This document shows positions 9,133 through 18,422 of a stretch of DNA of 64,000 nt, piece by piece. Both the position numbers and the translations under genes were made by a program. The first letter of the stretch is position 1; every line of letters starts with the position of its first letter. Below the pieces are notes generated by a model, which saw only the letters and a program-made list of their open reading frames with translations, had not been told where the DNA came from and searched no databases. The stretch comes from Clostridiales bacterium (GTDB taxonomy: Bacteria > Bacillota_A > Clostridia > Christensenellales > Pumilibacteraceae), in contig JAISDO010000012.1 in NCBI GenBank assembly GCA_031264755.1, forward strand, positions 34,035-98,034, written 5' to 3'.

Positions 9133-10287
9133 TTATTGATCTTTTTTGGGATAATTGCCAAATGTAGTATGTAGCACTTTGTGTGCTTCGTGACTCAGTG
9201 GCTGTTTGTACTTTTTGGCGTATGCCTCTTTGATGCTTGGATTTTCGTGACTGTGGCGTACTGTCATACCGTCATCTTTGTTCTGCAATGCGGCTATGCG
9301 TGCCTTGCGTCCCTCATCATCTGTAGGTGGCTGACCAGGTCCACCTATACACCCACCCTTGCATGTCATAATCTCTACAAAGTGATATGGACTAGTCCCC
9401 GCTATGGCTTGCTCTACTAGTATCTTAGCATTGGCGAGACCATGTGCCACAGCAACCTTGATTGTAGTACCTCCAAGGTCTATATCTGCAGCTCGTATAC
9501 CATCAAACCCTCTAACAGGAGTAGCTTTGACAAAGTCAGGTTGAGGATTGGTACCATTGACAATATAGTATGACGTCCTTATTGCTGCTTCCATGACCCC
9601 GCCCGTCTTGCCAAATATAGCACCCGCTCCACTACCCATAAGATCATCAAAGTCACTCTCAGGCAAAGTATCCCAATCTATATTGTGTTGCTTGAGCCAA
9701 TTGCCCAACTCTACGGTAGTTATGCAATGGTCCATATCCCGCATAGTTGGATCACCATACTCTACACCAGCGGCATTCATCTCCTCTCTAGCTATCTCAA
9801 ACTTCTTGATAGTGCATGGTGTCAATACCACATTGCATATATTGCGTGGGTCTATATTGTGCTGTTGTGCAAACCAAGTCTTGACGGTAGGACCATGCAT
9901 ACATATAGGGGACTTGGCAGTGGACAGATGCGGTATAATCTGTGGATAAGACTTTTCTACAAAGTTGACCCAACCAGGACAACAAGAGGTGAATTGCGGC
10001 AATACACCTGTACCGTTTTGGATTCGGTCTACCAACTCAGCGGCTTCTTCCATGATGGTCATATCAGCACCAAAATTGATATCAAACACATAGTCAGCAC
10101 CCAACTTGCGTAATGCTGACACCATCTTGCCCTCTACAAAAGCTCCAGCAGGTTTGCCAAACATTTCGCCCAATGCGACACGTACCGCTGGAGCTGTGGA
10201 TATTATGACTATTTTGTTATGATCTTTGACCGCATCTTCTATCTCTGAGATAGGATTGTATCTCATAATCTCTGCCATTGTCTTCAT
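9133..10287 (-). CDS. [FeFe]-hydrogenase, H-cluster domain only
   Basis: This enzyme reduces protons to H2, or the reverse, at the H-cluster. From ATG 10287 (GGAG 11 nt upstream) the 384-aa protein has all three cluster loops: TSCCPGW (Cys102/103), TPCTIKKFE (Cys158) and IMTCKGGCIGGPGQP (Cys309 and Cys313). The C-terminal part matches the small-subunit domain, with SHENPSI and EAHKVLHTTFGNY. Family consensus in loop 2 starts MPC; here it is TPC. The N-terminal ferredoxin-like iron-sulfur domains of clostridial monomeric enzymes are absent, so electrons must come from a separate carrier or subunit. HydE, HydF and HydG maturases are not in the window. Catalytic residues suggest an active enzyme. 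Confidence 0.9.
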   Translation of the reverse strand: MKTMAEIMRYNPISEIEDAVKDHNKIVIISTAPAVRVALGEMFGKPAGAFVEGKMVSALRKLGADYVFDINFGADMTIMEEAAELVDRIQNGTGVLPQFTSCCPGWVNFVEKSYPQIIPHLSTAKSPICMHGPTVKTWFAQQHNIDPRNICNVVLTPCTIKKFEIAREEMNAAGVEYGDPTMRDMDHCITTVELGNWLKQHNIDWDTLPESDFDDLMGSGAGAIFGKTGGVMEAAIRTSYYIVNGTNPQPDFVKATPVRGFDGIRAADIDLGGTTIKVAVAHGLANAKILVEQAIAGTSPYHFVEIMTCKGGCIGGPGQPPTDDEGRKARIAALQNKDDGMTVRHSHENPSIKEAYAKKYKQPLSHEAHKVLHTTFGNYPKKDQ

Positions 10288-10341
10288 ATGATTGTTGTCT
10301 CCATTGCAATGATGCAAGTCATTGCGTCGCTAATATGATAT

Positions 10342-10366
10342 GTACTACAAATACATTTTGTAGTAC
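10342..10366. repeat. Perfect inverted repeat upstream of hydrogenase gene
   Basis: GTACTACAAA and TTTGTAGTAC flank a 5-nt spacer. The repeat touches the stop codon of the ABC ATPase gene and ends 54 nt before the hydrogenase ATG. Lacking a T-tract, it could be an operator for the hydrogenase gene or an attenuating stem between the two genes. Confidence 0.45.
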
Positions 10367-11001
10367 TAGTTGATCTTGGGGATTGTCAATATATTGGCTG
10401 ATAGTACTGTTGCATCATGCTCATTATGAGTTATCAACAAACACACTTTGCCTTGGGTATAATCCTTAACAATCTGTGCAACTCTATCTCTAGTATCTAT
10501 ATCTAGACCGTCAAAGGGCTCGTCAAACACATATATATCAGCATCAATCAACAATGCCCTTGCTATAGCTACACGTCTCTTCATTCCACCACTCAACGTG
10601 GCAACTTTGCTATCATGTACACTTTGCAATCCCAATTGATCCAATATATATTTGGCTTGAGAGAGTACTTGATGTCTAGCGGCAGATTGAGTTGTATTGT
10701 ATATTGGACAATTTTGGTTGAGTTGAGTATCACAACTATACACCAACAAGATATTTTTGAGTACTGTCATACTAGACAACAACCTATCTTCTTGGAAGAC
10801 GCAACTATATCTAACATCAGAAGGCAGGCTTATTGTCCCGCTATCAGGACCAATCAATCCCAATACAAGATTGACTAAGGTAGTTTTGCCACTACCAGAT
10901 TGCCCCATTATGCAAGTAGTACCTATGTCAATCTGAGCATTAAAGTTGGATAGTACTATATTGTTGCCATAGGATTTGGTTACACCGTCTATCTGAATCA
11001 T
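10366..11001 (-). CDS. ABC transporter ATP-binding protein (NitT/TauT type)
   Basis: The 211-aa ATPase energises the adjacent permease. Motifs in order: Walker A GQSGSGKT, Q-loop VFQEDRLL, signature LSGGMKRRVAIARAL, Walker B IYVFDEPF and the switch histidine in LLITHNEHD. I chose ATG 11001, beginning MIQIDGVTKSYG, because family proteins start there and AGGA lies upstream; an in-frame extension to 11100 would run through the permease gene's end. The gene follows the permease by 34 nt, so the order is binding protein, permease, ATPase. It is slightly short, as the C-terminal regulatory part is missing, which is normal for this group. Confidence 0.9.
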   Translation of the reverse strand: MIQIDGVTKSYGNNIVLSNFNAQIDIGTTCIMGQSGSGKTTLVNLVLGLIGPDSGTISLPSDVRYSCVFQEDRLLSSMTVLKNILLVYSCDTQLNQNCPIYNTTQSAARHQVLSQAKYILDQLGLQSVHDSKVATLSGGMKRRVAIARALLIDADIYVFDEPFDGLDIDTRDRVAQIVKDYTQGKVCLLITHNEHDATVLSANILTIPKIN

Positions 11002-11035
11002 CTTGGTTGAATGTCCTATTAGTACGCAATATTTT

Positions 11036-11818
11036 TCATTTTGCCAAACGGTCTTCCACAAGTCTAAGCATATTGACCACAATACACTCAAACAGTACAC
11101 TAACTACCACTACAACTACCGTCCACGCAATCACATGATCCATCATTATATACAACTTGGATAGTTGCAATTGATTGCCTATACTGTCTTTGACTACACC
11201 TATCAACTCGGCAGCTACCCCTGACTTGAATGCCAATCCTACACTAATACGGCAACCTGTATTAATGTATGGCAAAAGATTGTAAGCATAGATATAAGTA
11301 TACTTCTTGACTGTAGATACCCCAAATACCTGTGCCATCTCTTTGAGTTGATCGTCTATATTGCCCAATCCAAGTAGTGTATTGGAGTATACTATAGGCA
11401 GTACCATGATGATTGCCACGACACTAGAGAGATTGTGCTTGCTAGATAATACAACAAGCAAGAAGATGATAAAGCTTGCGACAGGTATTGCCCTAGACAC
11501 TGTAATAATAGGTGACAACAACTGTCGTATCAACCAAAACTTATAAGCTAACACAGCCAATACTACGCCTGCTGCCGTCCCTATACCAAATCCTACTATG
11601 ATATAGTATGCAGAATTGTATACAGAATTCCAAAACAATGGCGTCTTTGACAATTGTAGTAGAGCTAGCCACACACTCAATGGACTAGGTACTATTACAA
11701 TATTATCAATCCACAATGATACAATTTGCCATACAATCAACCAGAAGACGATTGTGCATGCTTTGTATACCATTGTCATTAGCTTGGCTCTCTTGCTATA
11801 CCATGTAGATACTGTCAT
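11036..11818 (-). CDS. ABC transporter permease (NitT/TauT type)
   Basis: The 260-aa protein has about six transmembrane spans of the binding-protein-dependent transport fold. The EAA loop is in the C-terminal half, where VFGVSTVKKYTYIYAYNLLP is followed by AFKSGVAAELIG, the typical contact to the ATPase. The gene overlaps the end of the substrate-binding protein gene by 23 nt, so the three genes are translationally linked. ATG 11818 is preceded by GGCGAG; ATG 11779 (MTMVYKAC) is an alternative start. The likely solutes of this family are sulfonates, nitrate-like ions, thiamin precursors or aromatic compounds; sequence alone does not choose. Confidence 0.88.
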   Translation of the reverse strand: MTVSTWYSKRAKLMTMVYKACTIVFWLIVWQIVSLWIDNIVIVPSPLSVWLALLQLSKTPLFWNSVYNSAYYIIVGFGIGTAAGVVLAVLAYKFWLIRQLLSPIITVSRAIPVASFIIFLLVVLSSKHNLSSVVAIIMVLPIVYSNTLLGLGNIDDQLKEMAQVFGVSTVKKYTYIYAYNLLPYINTGCRISVGLAFKSGVAAELIGVVKDSIGNQLQLSKLYIMMDHVIAWTVVVVVVSVLFECIVVNMLRLVEDRLAK

Positions 11819-12818
11819 TTGGCATCTCGCCGCCTATGAGATTTGGCGTAGTCTCTAGCAATATTTGGTAGAATGGCACTAGTTTGGACTTGATATCCTC
11901 ACCTTTGATTAGGACAAGTCCACTCAAGGGCAACGACGCTTTAGCAACATTGACATTGCCTAATATATCCAAGTCTACTACATACTGAGCCGCTGTGTCT
12001 ATATTGCTAGCATCTGTCATATAGTCTATAGACGCTTGATACTCTTGCATAAACATATTCAACTTGTCAGCATTGCCCTCAAGCCACGCCGTCCTTGCTA
12101 CAAGCACCCCTGTATATATACCACTGTCAGGGTGGTGGTCTCTCCATACATCACCCAAGTCAAGCACACTCTTAGCGTTGCCTTGTATCAAATTGGCACT
12201 AACTGCCGGTTGCGGCAATATTGCATAGTCTATATTGCCACTTGACAAACCTGCGGTTATTGCTTCGGGGGTGCCTTGGTCATCTAGCTCTACCTCATTG
12301 TCTTGCAGCCCTTGTTTGGACAACAAGTGTTTGAGTACGGCTTCGGGGGTGCTACCCACTCCATGTATAGAGACTTTCTTGCCTTTCAAGTCCGCTAAGC
12401 TTGTTATGTCTTCAGGGAGAGGGTGGTTGGGCACCTCTTTGGTACGGCTGATTAGATGTATCACATTGCCTACATTGATAGAGAGTATTTTGAGATCTAC
12501 TTTGCCATTGTTGACCAACAATGGCGCCATATTGGAGGGCAAGCTCGCTATATCCGCTCTACCTGACACCAACTCGGACGTCACATTGTCAGGAGTGCCT
12601 ACTATATCCAACTTGTATCCCTCAAGTTGCCCTTGCTTGATACGCTCGTTGAACTGCCCAAAACCCATACCAGTTGGACCTCTCATCGCTACAATGTTGA
12701 TTGTGCCAGAATCATTGCTATTGTTGTTGCAAGCTATTGCCACTAGAGCAATTAGTGGGACAAGGAGTGCAAATACAATTACAATTGCTATATATCTTCT
12801 ATTGACTTTAGTTGTCAT
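11796..12818 (-). CDS. ABC transporter substrate-binding lipoprotein
   Basis: The mature protein should bind solute outside the membrane and deliver it to the permease encoded next. From ATG 12818 (AAGGA about 9 nt upstream) it has a hydrophobic signal ending in the lipobox LVAIAC, an Asn/Ser-rich linker, then a NMT1/TauT-like periplasmic fold. The motif MRGPTGMGFGQF near the N-terminus marks a clostridial group I have seen annotated only generically. Segments ADIASLPSNMAPLL and KKVSIHGVGSTPEAVLKHLL fit the two-lobed fold. The substrate is unknown; no thiamin riboswitch was seen in the leader of about 68 nt. Lgt encoded at 27195-28091 would lipidate it. Confidence 0.88.
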   Translation of the reverse strand: MTTKVNRRYIAIVIVFALLVPLIALVAIACNNNSNDSGTINIVAMRGPTGMGFGQFNERIKQGQLEGYKLDIVGTPDNVTSELVSGRADIASLPSNMAPLLVNNGKVDLKILSINVGNVIHLISRTKEVPNHPLPEDITSLADLKGKKVSIHGVGSTPEAVLKHLLSKQGLQDNEVELDDQGTPEAITAGLSSGNIDYAILPQPAVSANLIQGNAKSVLDLGDVWRDHHPDSGIYTGVLVARTAWLEGNADKLNMFMQEYQASIDYMTDASNIDTAAQYVVDLDILGNVNVAKASLPLSGLVLIKGEDIKSKLVPFYQILLETTPNLIGGEMPNDSIYMV

Positions 12819-12892
12819 CAAATAAGTCCTTTTTGATAGACTTACCAATTGTATCAAGCAAGTCCAAATATATTATTAGTTCGTAGACAATA

Positions 12893-12921
12893 ATTATACT
12901 CATTCAAACAATTAATGTCAA
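12893..12921 (-). promoter_or_regulatory. Consensus promoter of the ABC operon
   Basis: TTGACA (12921-12916) and TATAAT (12898-12893) are separated by exactly 17 nt. The predicted start is about 68 nt before the binding-protein ATG. The leader ends in AAGTC and GGACTT arms that could pair over the ribosome-binding site. Confidence 0.8.
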
Positions 12922-13084
12922 CCGTTCATATTTGTACATAGTCTCAGTACGATTGCTCTACTGCAATGCCTACAATCAACTATTATACTTGAACAATCCA
13001 ATCAAAAACAACCTATCATGATATGTTGTCAACAAATATTTGTGTTGTTTCGTTGTCTTCTCAATACAACCACACAGTACAAGT

Positions 13085-14188
13085 CTACACCAACATAGCA
13101 GTCAGTGCAAGAGCACCCAATGCTGCTGCCCCAAGCCCCACCAACCACATAATCTTGCCAATTGATATTGGCAATTTGCCCACGATTTTGCCAGAGTGCC
13201 CATTGACAAAATAGTTGTAATCTTTGGAATGATATCTACAGTGACCTATATACAATGGCAACAGCACATAGTTGTATCCTATATTGTAACATTGTGTATC
13301 TATTCTAAAATTGCTACCAACTACATCAAAATTGTACTTAGTATGCAAAAATCGTATTAGTCGCCGTCTGGTCTCCTTGTGTATTATGCGTTGAGCACTA
13401 TCCCAACATTGCAATCCATCTCTATGATAGTGATTGGCACTAAAACCATGTAGATAATTGTCATTGTAATTGTGTGCTTGCTCTACTCCAAAAGGTGACA
13501 ACTTATCCATCAAAACACTATTGACATTGTTGCTAGCTTGTATAGTTATGTTGTCGTATCTATCATAGTATGGACCACTGACCCGAAACCATCTAGTGCG
13601 TATGACAGTATGCCTATTCTTGCCGCTACCCACTGTCACAGTATAATGTTTGCCAAGTGAGCCACTATAACTACTAAATGTATTGCTATCAAATACAAAT
13701 GCAGGATTGTATACTCCACTCAACTGTTCGGGTACAAAACTCCGTTTGAACTTCTTGGGTACAAAAAACTTGCGTCCAACCCAACTCTCTACTTTGGTAG
13801 CCGCTACCTTTTTGTCAAACACAAATGGCAGTACCGAATCAGGCTTGACACCTGATACACTCCCAATATTGAGTACGCTAGTAGACTTGCAATAACTACA
13901 TGGCTTGGCTATCTCAGTCTTGTATAGCACCTCAATTGCACCACAGTTGTCACATTTGAAGGCATTGGCATCCTTATCCCACTTGGCATGATTTTTTGCC
14001 AAATTTTCTATACTGATATTCTCAACAGATAGTGACTTGGCAAAGTTGATCTCAGTGCCACAATAGTCACATTTGAGCAACTGAAGATTGGGGTCAAAGT
14101 GTATACTCGCCCCACAACTTACGCACTTGGCTATATTGACTTCGTCGTCAGGCAACATATCCAACTCAATTGTATTGTTATCTTGCAT
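13085..14188 (-). CDS. YdjG-like zinc-ribbon membrane protein
   Basis: The 367-aa protein begins with two zinc ribbons (CVSCG with CDYCG, then CDNCG with CSYCK, residues about 20-110), continues with a beta-rich region containing conserved WVGRKFFVPKKFKR and ends in one transmembrane helix (about the last 20 residues). This is the TFIIB-type zinc-ribbon family often misnamed replication factor or helicase. In Bacillus subtilis a similar protein, YdjG, works with YdjH, the SPFH protein YdjI and PspA in a membrane-stress complex. Here an SPFH gene (14551-15657) and a broken zinc-ribbon gene lie directly upstream on the same strand; pspA is not in the window. The start ATG 14188 has a weak GGGTG site. 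Confidence 0.75.
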   Translation of the reverse strand: MQDNNTIELDMLPDDEVNIAKCVSCGASIHFDPNLQLLKCDYCGTEINFAKSLSVENISIENLAKNHAKWDKDANAFKCDNCGAIEVLYKTEIAKPCSYCKSTSVLNIGSVSGVKPDSVLPFVFDKKVAATKVESWVGRKFFVPKKFKRSFVPEQLSGVYNPAFVFDSNTFSSYSGSLGKHYTVTVGSGKNRHTVIRTRWFRVSGPYYDRYDNITIQASNNVNSVLMDKLSPFGVEQAHNYNDNYLHGFSANHYHRDGLQCWDSAQRIIHKETRRRLIRFLHTKYNFDVVGSNFRIDTQCYNIGYNYVLLPLYIGHCRYHSKDYNYFVNGHSGKIVGKLPISIGKIMWLVGLGAAALGALALTAMLV

Positions 14189-14233
14189 ACTATAGTCACC
14201 CAATCACTTGCGTGCCAATCTCAGAGTATACTC

Positions 14234-14510
14234 TTAGTTGACAGTGGTGCCACAATTAGGACAAAAATTGGCACAACTTGATATATTGGCAGAGCATTGG
14301 GTACAGGATACAATATTGGATTTGCCACAAGCGACAAAATCTATCATTAGCCTCTATACTCGCCTTGCAATTGCTGCATTCAATGTTGATAGACGAGACA
14401 TTAGGCACATTGTGTACAACTACCTGATTGTTAGACTTGATTGCATCTGATATATTTTGGCTACTCTTCTCTATAGCTTTGGCTTTGATAAGCGAAGTAA
14501 GCAATCCCAT
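14234..14510 (-). pseudogene. Frameshifted double zinc-ribbon gene
   Basis: From ATG 14510 (GTAGGAG about 9 nt upstream) the frame reads a helical N-terminus MGLLTSLIKAKAIEK and then a ribbon start, ECSNCKASIEANDRFC. After that cysteine, about 14328, the coherent reading moves to another frame: CGKSNIVSCTQCSANIS, then CANFCPNCGTTVN and TAA at 14236-14234. Rejoined, the protein would have two complete double-cysteine ribbons like the C-terminal tail of the SPFH gene next door. As written, the first frame ends at TAA near 14256 with a nonsense tail. It could be a true pseudogene, a sequence error, or a frameshift that is tolerated. Position suggests the third member of the YdjG/YdjI group. Confidence 0.7.
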
Positions 14511-14550
14511 AAAACCAAACTCCTACGTTGTTCTTTAGATTGGTATACTT

Positions 14551-15657
14551 CTACTGTTGAGCCCCACACTCGGGACAGAATTTGGCATTATTGGCTAATT
14601 CGGCTTGACAGCTCTTGCATTTTGACTGTGTAGACGCCCCACACTCAGGACAAAATCTGGCATTGCTAGGCAATGACGCATTGCATCTACTACATACAAT
14701 AGCATTAGGATTGCCACAAACGTGACAAAACTTGGCGTCAATGTGGATAGCCGCCTTGCACTTGGCACAACTCATAGTGCTTGCATGAGATGGTTGAGAT
14801 TGGTTGGGCTTGGACGCTTGACCAAAATTGTTGGCAAATAGTTGCCCCATGCCTACACCCATACCTACGCCCATACCCGCACCTATGCCCGCACCGCCTA
14901 TACCTGGATTTTTGGCGGCATCTTTGAGGGCGTCAGCTGTTGCCATTTGTTGTACAACATCTACATTGCCACGTATCATGTTCATACTAGCATTGCGGTC
15001 TAGCATTTTTTCTAATTCTGCAGGGAGCGAAAAATTTTCTACATTGAACTTGACTAGTTGCAAGCCCATAGCCTTGAAGTCAGGTTGCAAGCCCTTGACT
15101 ACTATATTGCCTATCTCTACGATATTGCTTGCCATATCCAAGATAGGTATATTAGACTTGCCCAAAGCTTTGGTTATGTCTGTAGCAATAAGGCTACGCA
15201 AATACGACAATATATCGTCAGTCTTGTACGTACTGCCTGCACCACTCAACTCTTGCATAAACACATATGCATCATCTACCCTAAAGCTAAAAGCACCAAA
15301 TCCACGTACACGTATAGGACCATAGTCCTTGTCTTTGATTATGATAGGGTTGGGCGTGCCCCACTTGAGATCTACAAACTGTGTAGTTCGCACAAAGTAC
15401 ACATCACTCTTAAAAGGTTTTTCAAATGCGTACTTCCATGACAGTAGTCTAGTCAATACCGGGATACTACTAGTATCTAGCTTGTAGCTACCAGGCAAAA
15501 AGACGTCAGCCATCTTGCCCTTGTCAGCAAATATAGCAACTTGACCATCACGCACAGTCAACATACTACCTTTGTTGATAGTATTCCCTCTAAAATCTAC
15601 CTTGTGTACAATTGTGTTGCGATCCTTATCCAACCACTCTATGACTTTCAAAAACAT
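14551..15657 (-). CDS. YdjI-like SPFH protein with zinc-ribbon tail
   Basis: The 368-aa protein has an SPFH/virion-core-like domain in residues 1 to about 240, a Gly/Met-rich linker (about 250-285) and three consecutive CxxC ribbons from residue 295 to the end, including CAKCKAAI, FCHVCGN, CSRCNASL and FCPECGA. This is the layout of B. subtilis YdjI, which is recruited to the membrane and needed to localise PspA there. No transmembrane helix is present; membrane contact would need a partner such as the YdjG-like protein. The start ATG has GAGAAGAG about 7 nt upstream. The operon order is SPFH gene, broken zinc-ribbon gene, YdjG-like gene. Confidence 0.85.
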   Translation of the reverse strand: MFLKVIEWLDKDRNTIVHKVDFRGNTINKGSMLTVRDGQVAIFADKGKMADVFLPGSYKLDTSSIPVLTRLLSWKYAFEKPFKSDVYFVRTTQFVDLKWGTPNPIIIKDKDYGPIRVRGFGAFSFRVDDAYVFMQELSGAGSTYKTDDILSYLRSLIATDITKALGKSNIPILDMASNIVEIGNIVVKGLQPDFKAMGLQLVKFNVENFSLPAELEKMLDRNASMNMIRGNVDVVQQMATADALKDAAKNPGIGGAGIGAGMGVGMGVGMGQLFANNFGQASKPNQSQPSHASTMSCAKCKAAIHIDAKFCHVCGNPNAIVCSRCNASLPSNARFCPECGASTQSKCKSCQAELANNAKFCPECGAQQ

Positions 15658-15803
15658 GTCACTCTTCTCCCAATTATTAGCTCAAACAACAATATATCAA
15701 CTCTATTGCGTCAAGCACAAGACACAACCAAAACTCTTGCTTAGCATACTATAGTGTACAATTGTTTCAAGCAATCAATAATTGTACTATTGCACATCAT
15801 CAA

Positions 15804-18176
15804 TCAAACAATAAAGTTGTATATCTTATCCTTGACAAAAATTTCTTTTTTGATACTTGTCAACTGTTGAGCCAATACAGTTTGCATTACTTGTCTTTTG
15901 ACTTGTGCTTGAGTACTGCCTATCTCTACAGTTACTTTGGCACGCACTTTGCCATTGATCTGAATTGGCATCTCAATAGTATTGACATTCTCTTCTATAT
16001 GATTGGCTACGGGCCAAGTAGACTTGCTCAACTGTCCTTGGTATCCACATACTTGCCACAGCTCTTCGGTAATATGCGGGGCATAGGGATACAATAGCTT
16101 GAGCAAGTCAGCGTATTGAGATCGTTTGATACCCGTCTGATAGGCATTGTTGACTAATGTCATCAACTGAGATATAGCCGTATTGTACTTGAGATTGACT
16201 ATATCACTCTCTACTTTGGCTATTGTCTCATTGATATTGACGCTACCCGTATCTAACTTGTCTTTGAGTGCATACACCCTATTGACGAATCTTACGCACC
16301 CTGCTATGCTACTATTGGACCATGGGGCTGGCTTTTCGTAATCACCTATAAAAAGCACATACAATCTCAGAACGTCCGCACCATATTGTTGTACTATAGT
16401 ATCTGGACTGACTACATTCCCCCTAGACTTAGACATCTTCTCGCCATCTTCGCCAAGTATCAACCCTTGAGCAGTACGCTTGGCATATGGCTCAGCATGT
16501 TTGACTACTCCAATATCATGCAGGAACAAGTTGTAAAATCTACTGTATATGAGATGTCTCGTAACATGTTCCATCCCACCATTGTACCAATCTACTCTAC
16601 CCCACTTGTCATATGCCTCTGTATCTACAAGTGCATTGGTAGCTTGCGGTGACATGTATCTCAACCAATACCAAGACGAACCTGCCCACTGTGGCATAGT
16701 ATCTGTCTCACGCTCAGCGTGCTCACCACACTTGGGACAAGTAGTGTTGCACCAATCTTTGAGTCTAGCTAGCGGAGACTGTCCATCTTCAGGAGCAAGT
16801 ATATCCTCCATGTATGGCAATGTCAAAGGCAATTGATCTATTGGCAATGCTACATGCCCACAGTTGCTGCAGTACACAATCGGGATAGGTTCGCCCCAAT
16901 AGCGTTGCCTATTGAACGCCCAATCTTTGAGTTTGTAATCAATTTTTGCATGACCACAACCGTGTTTGGTGGCATAGTCCACAACAGCCTGCTTGGCTTG
17001 CGCTACAGTCATACCGTCCAAAAACCCCGAATTGACTAGCGTGCCACTGTCTATATCAGTCAACGGTTGTATGGTCAGGTCAACATCACCACTGATTACT
17101 TGAAGACACTTGATATCGTACAGTTTAGCAAAATCCCAGTCTCTCTTGTCATGAGCAGGCACTCCCATAATTGCACCCGTACCATAAGACATCACTACAT
17201 AGTCCGCCACAAATACCGGTATTGATTGATGCGTGATAGGATTGATAGCATGCACACCTTGCATACACACGCCCGTCTTAGCATTGATACCACTAATGCG
17301 TTCAAACTCAGATCTAGTTCGGCATGCTTGTGTATACTTGTCTATCTCAATTGTGTTGCTAGCTCGGTGCTTGATTGCATCAACCAAAGGATGCTCAGGA
17401 GCTAGTACACAATAAGTAACGCCAAATACAGTATCAGGTCTAGTAGTGTATACATCACACCTGTTGCCCATCAAGTCAAAAGCCAATTGCAACCCTTGAC
17501 TTTTGCCTATCCAATTGATTTGTTGTTGCTTAATGCGATCACTAGTGTCTATATCGTTGAGACCTTGCAACAACTTGTCAGCATACTCTCGTATCTTAAG
17601 AAACCACACTTGCTTGTCACGTTGCACAACTATGTTGTCACACCTATCACATCTACCACCTTGACAATCTTCGTTGGCTAGCACCACCTTGCAAGAATCA
17701 CAAAAATTGACGGCAGTGGTTGATTTGTACGCAAGCCCACGTTCAAACATCTGTACAAATATCCACTGTGTCCACTTGTAATAATCCGGGCTAGTTGTGT
17801 CCACCTGCCTATCATAATCAAAGCTAAACCCGATAGCTTTGATTTGTCTCACAAAGTTGGCAATATTGCGATCAGTAACCAACCTAGGATGTTGCTTGGT
17901 CTTGAGGGCATAATTCTCAGTAGGCAACCCAAAAGCATCCCACCCTATAGGAAAAAGCACATCGTACCCTTGTAGCCTCTTCATCCTAGACAACACTTCA
18001 AGTCCACAAAAGGCACGCATATGACCTACATGCAATCCCTCACCACTAGGATAGGGAAACTCCACAAGAGCATAATACTTGGGCTTAGTACTACTATTGT
18101 CTACATGCCATAGATTTTGGTCTGCCCATATACCTTGCCACTTGTCTTCCACAACTCTAAAATCATAACTAGACAT
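15804..18176 (-). CDS. leuS: Leucyl-tRNA synthetase
   Basis: LeuRS charges tRNA-Leu with leucine. The 790-aa class I synthetase has the HIGH-type motif PYPSGEGLHVGH (residues 41-52), a zinc knuckle CDSC/CDRC, the CP1 editing domain with TTRPDTVFGVTYCVLAPEHP and the conserved GTGAIMGVPAHDKRD, a second CSNC/CPKC zinc module, and the KMSKSRGN catalytic loop. Length is normal. The promoter is consensus, and its -10 box ends 10 nt before ATG 18176, so the mRNA should have almost no leader. This leaves no room for a T-box riboswitch, the usual control of leuS in Bacillota. It stands alone as a single gene. Confidence 0.97.
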   Translation of the reverse strand: MSSYDFRVVEDKWQGIWADQNLWHVDNSSTKPKYYALVEFPYPSGEGLHVGHMRAFCGLEVLSRMKRLQGYDVLFPIGWDAFGLPTENYALKTKQHPRLVTDRNIANFVRQIKAIGFSFDYDRQVDTTSPDYYKWTQWIFVQMFERGLAYKSTTAVNFCDSCKVVLANEDCQGGRCDRCDNIVVQRDKQVWFLKIREYADKLLQGLNDIDTSDRIKQQQINWIGKSQGLQLAFDLMGNRCDVYTTRPDTVFGVTYCVLAPEHPLVDAIKHRASNTIEIDKYTQACRTRSEFERISGINAKTGVCMQGVHAINPITHQSIPVFVADYVVMSYGTGAIMGVPAHDKRDWDFAKLYDIKCLQVISGDVDLTIQPLTDIDSGTLVNSGFLDGMTVAQAKQAVVDYATKHGCGHAKIDYKLKDWAFNRQRYWGEPIPIVYCSNCGHVALPIDQLPLTLPYMEDILAPEDGQSPLARLKDWCNTTCPKCGEHAERETDTMPQWAGSSWYWLRYMSPQATNALVDTEAYDKWGRVDWYNGGMEHVTRHLIYSRFYNLFLHDIGVVKHAEPYAKRTAQGLILGEDGEKMSKSRGNVVSPDTIVQQYGADVLRLYVLFIGDYEKPAPWSNSSIAGCVRFVNRVYALKDKLDTGSVNINETIAKVESDIVNLKYNTAISQLMTLVNNAYQTGIKRSQYADLLKLLYPYAPHITEELWQVCGYQGQLSKSTWPVANHIEENVNTIEMPIQINGKVRAKVTVEIGSTQAQVKRQVMQTVLAQQLTSIKKEIFVKDKIYNFIV

Positions 18177-18186
18177 TATACTATAT

Positions 18187-18215
18187 ATTATACATTAATA
18201 CGACCAATTTGTCAA
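18187..18215 (-). promoter_or_regulatory. Consensus leuS promoter, near-leaderless
   Basis: TTGACA (18215-18210), 17 nt, TATAAT (18192-18187), then 10 nt to ATG 18176. The predicted start is within about 4 nt of the start codon. Confidence 0.85.
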
Positions 18216-18422
18216 TATTATAGGATTTTGCACACGTGGACAAGCCAAATTTGGATCACCCAACTTTGATCTTATTTTTGTTATAATTAGCTACCAATCA
18301 ATACACAATTGTGGATAACTTTGTGCAAATGTGTACAATATCAACACAATTGTTACCAAATGTCAACCAGTTCCTTAATTGTCAAATTATGTCTATACTT
18401 CCAATATCTGATATATAGGCAA

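Noticed and set aside
9800..9960. Selenocysteine or recoded stop in the hydrogenase gene
   Set aside because: The frame is uninterrupted and all cluster positions are encoded as Cys.
12819..12890. Thiamin (TPP) riboswitch before the ABC operon
   Set aside because: The leader is only about 68 nt and lacks the CTGAGA and other conserved elements.
18310..18318. Perfect DnaA box (TGTGGATAA) between leuS and the DUF4190 gene, possible origin
   Set aside because: Single box with no cluster, no dnaA or dnaN nearby; another copy lies inside the hydrogenase coding region, so chance is likely.
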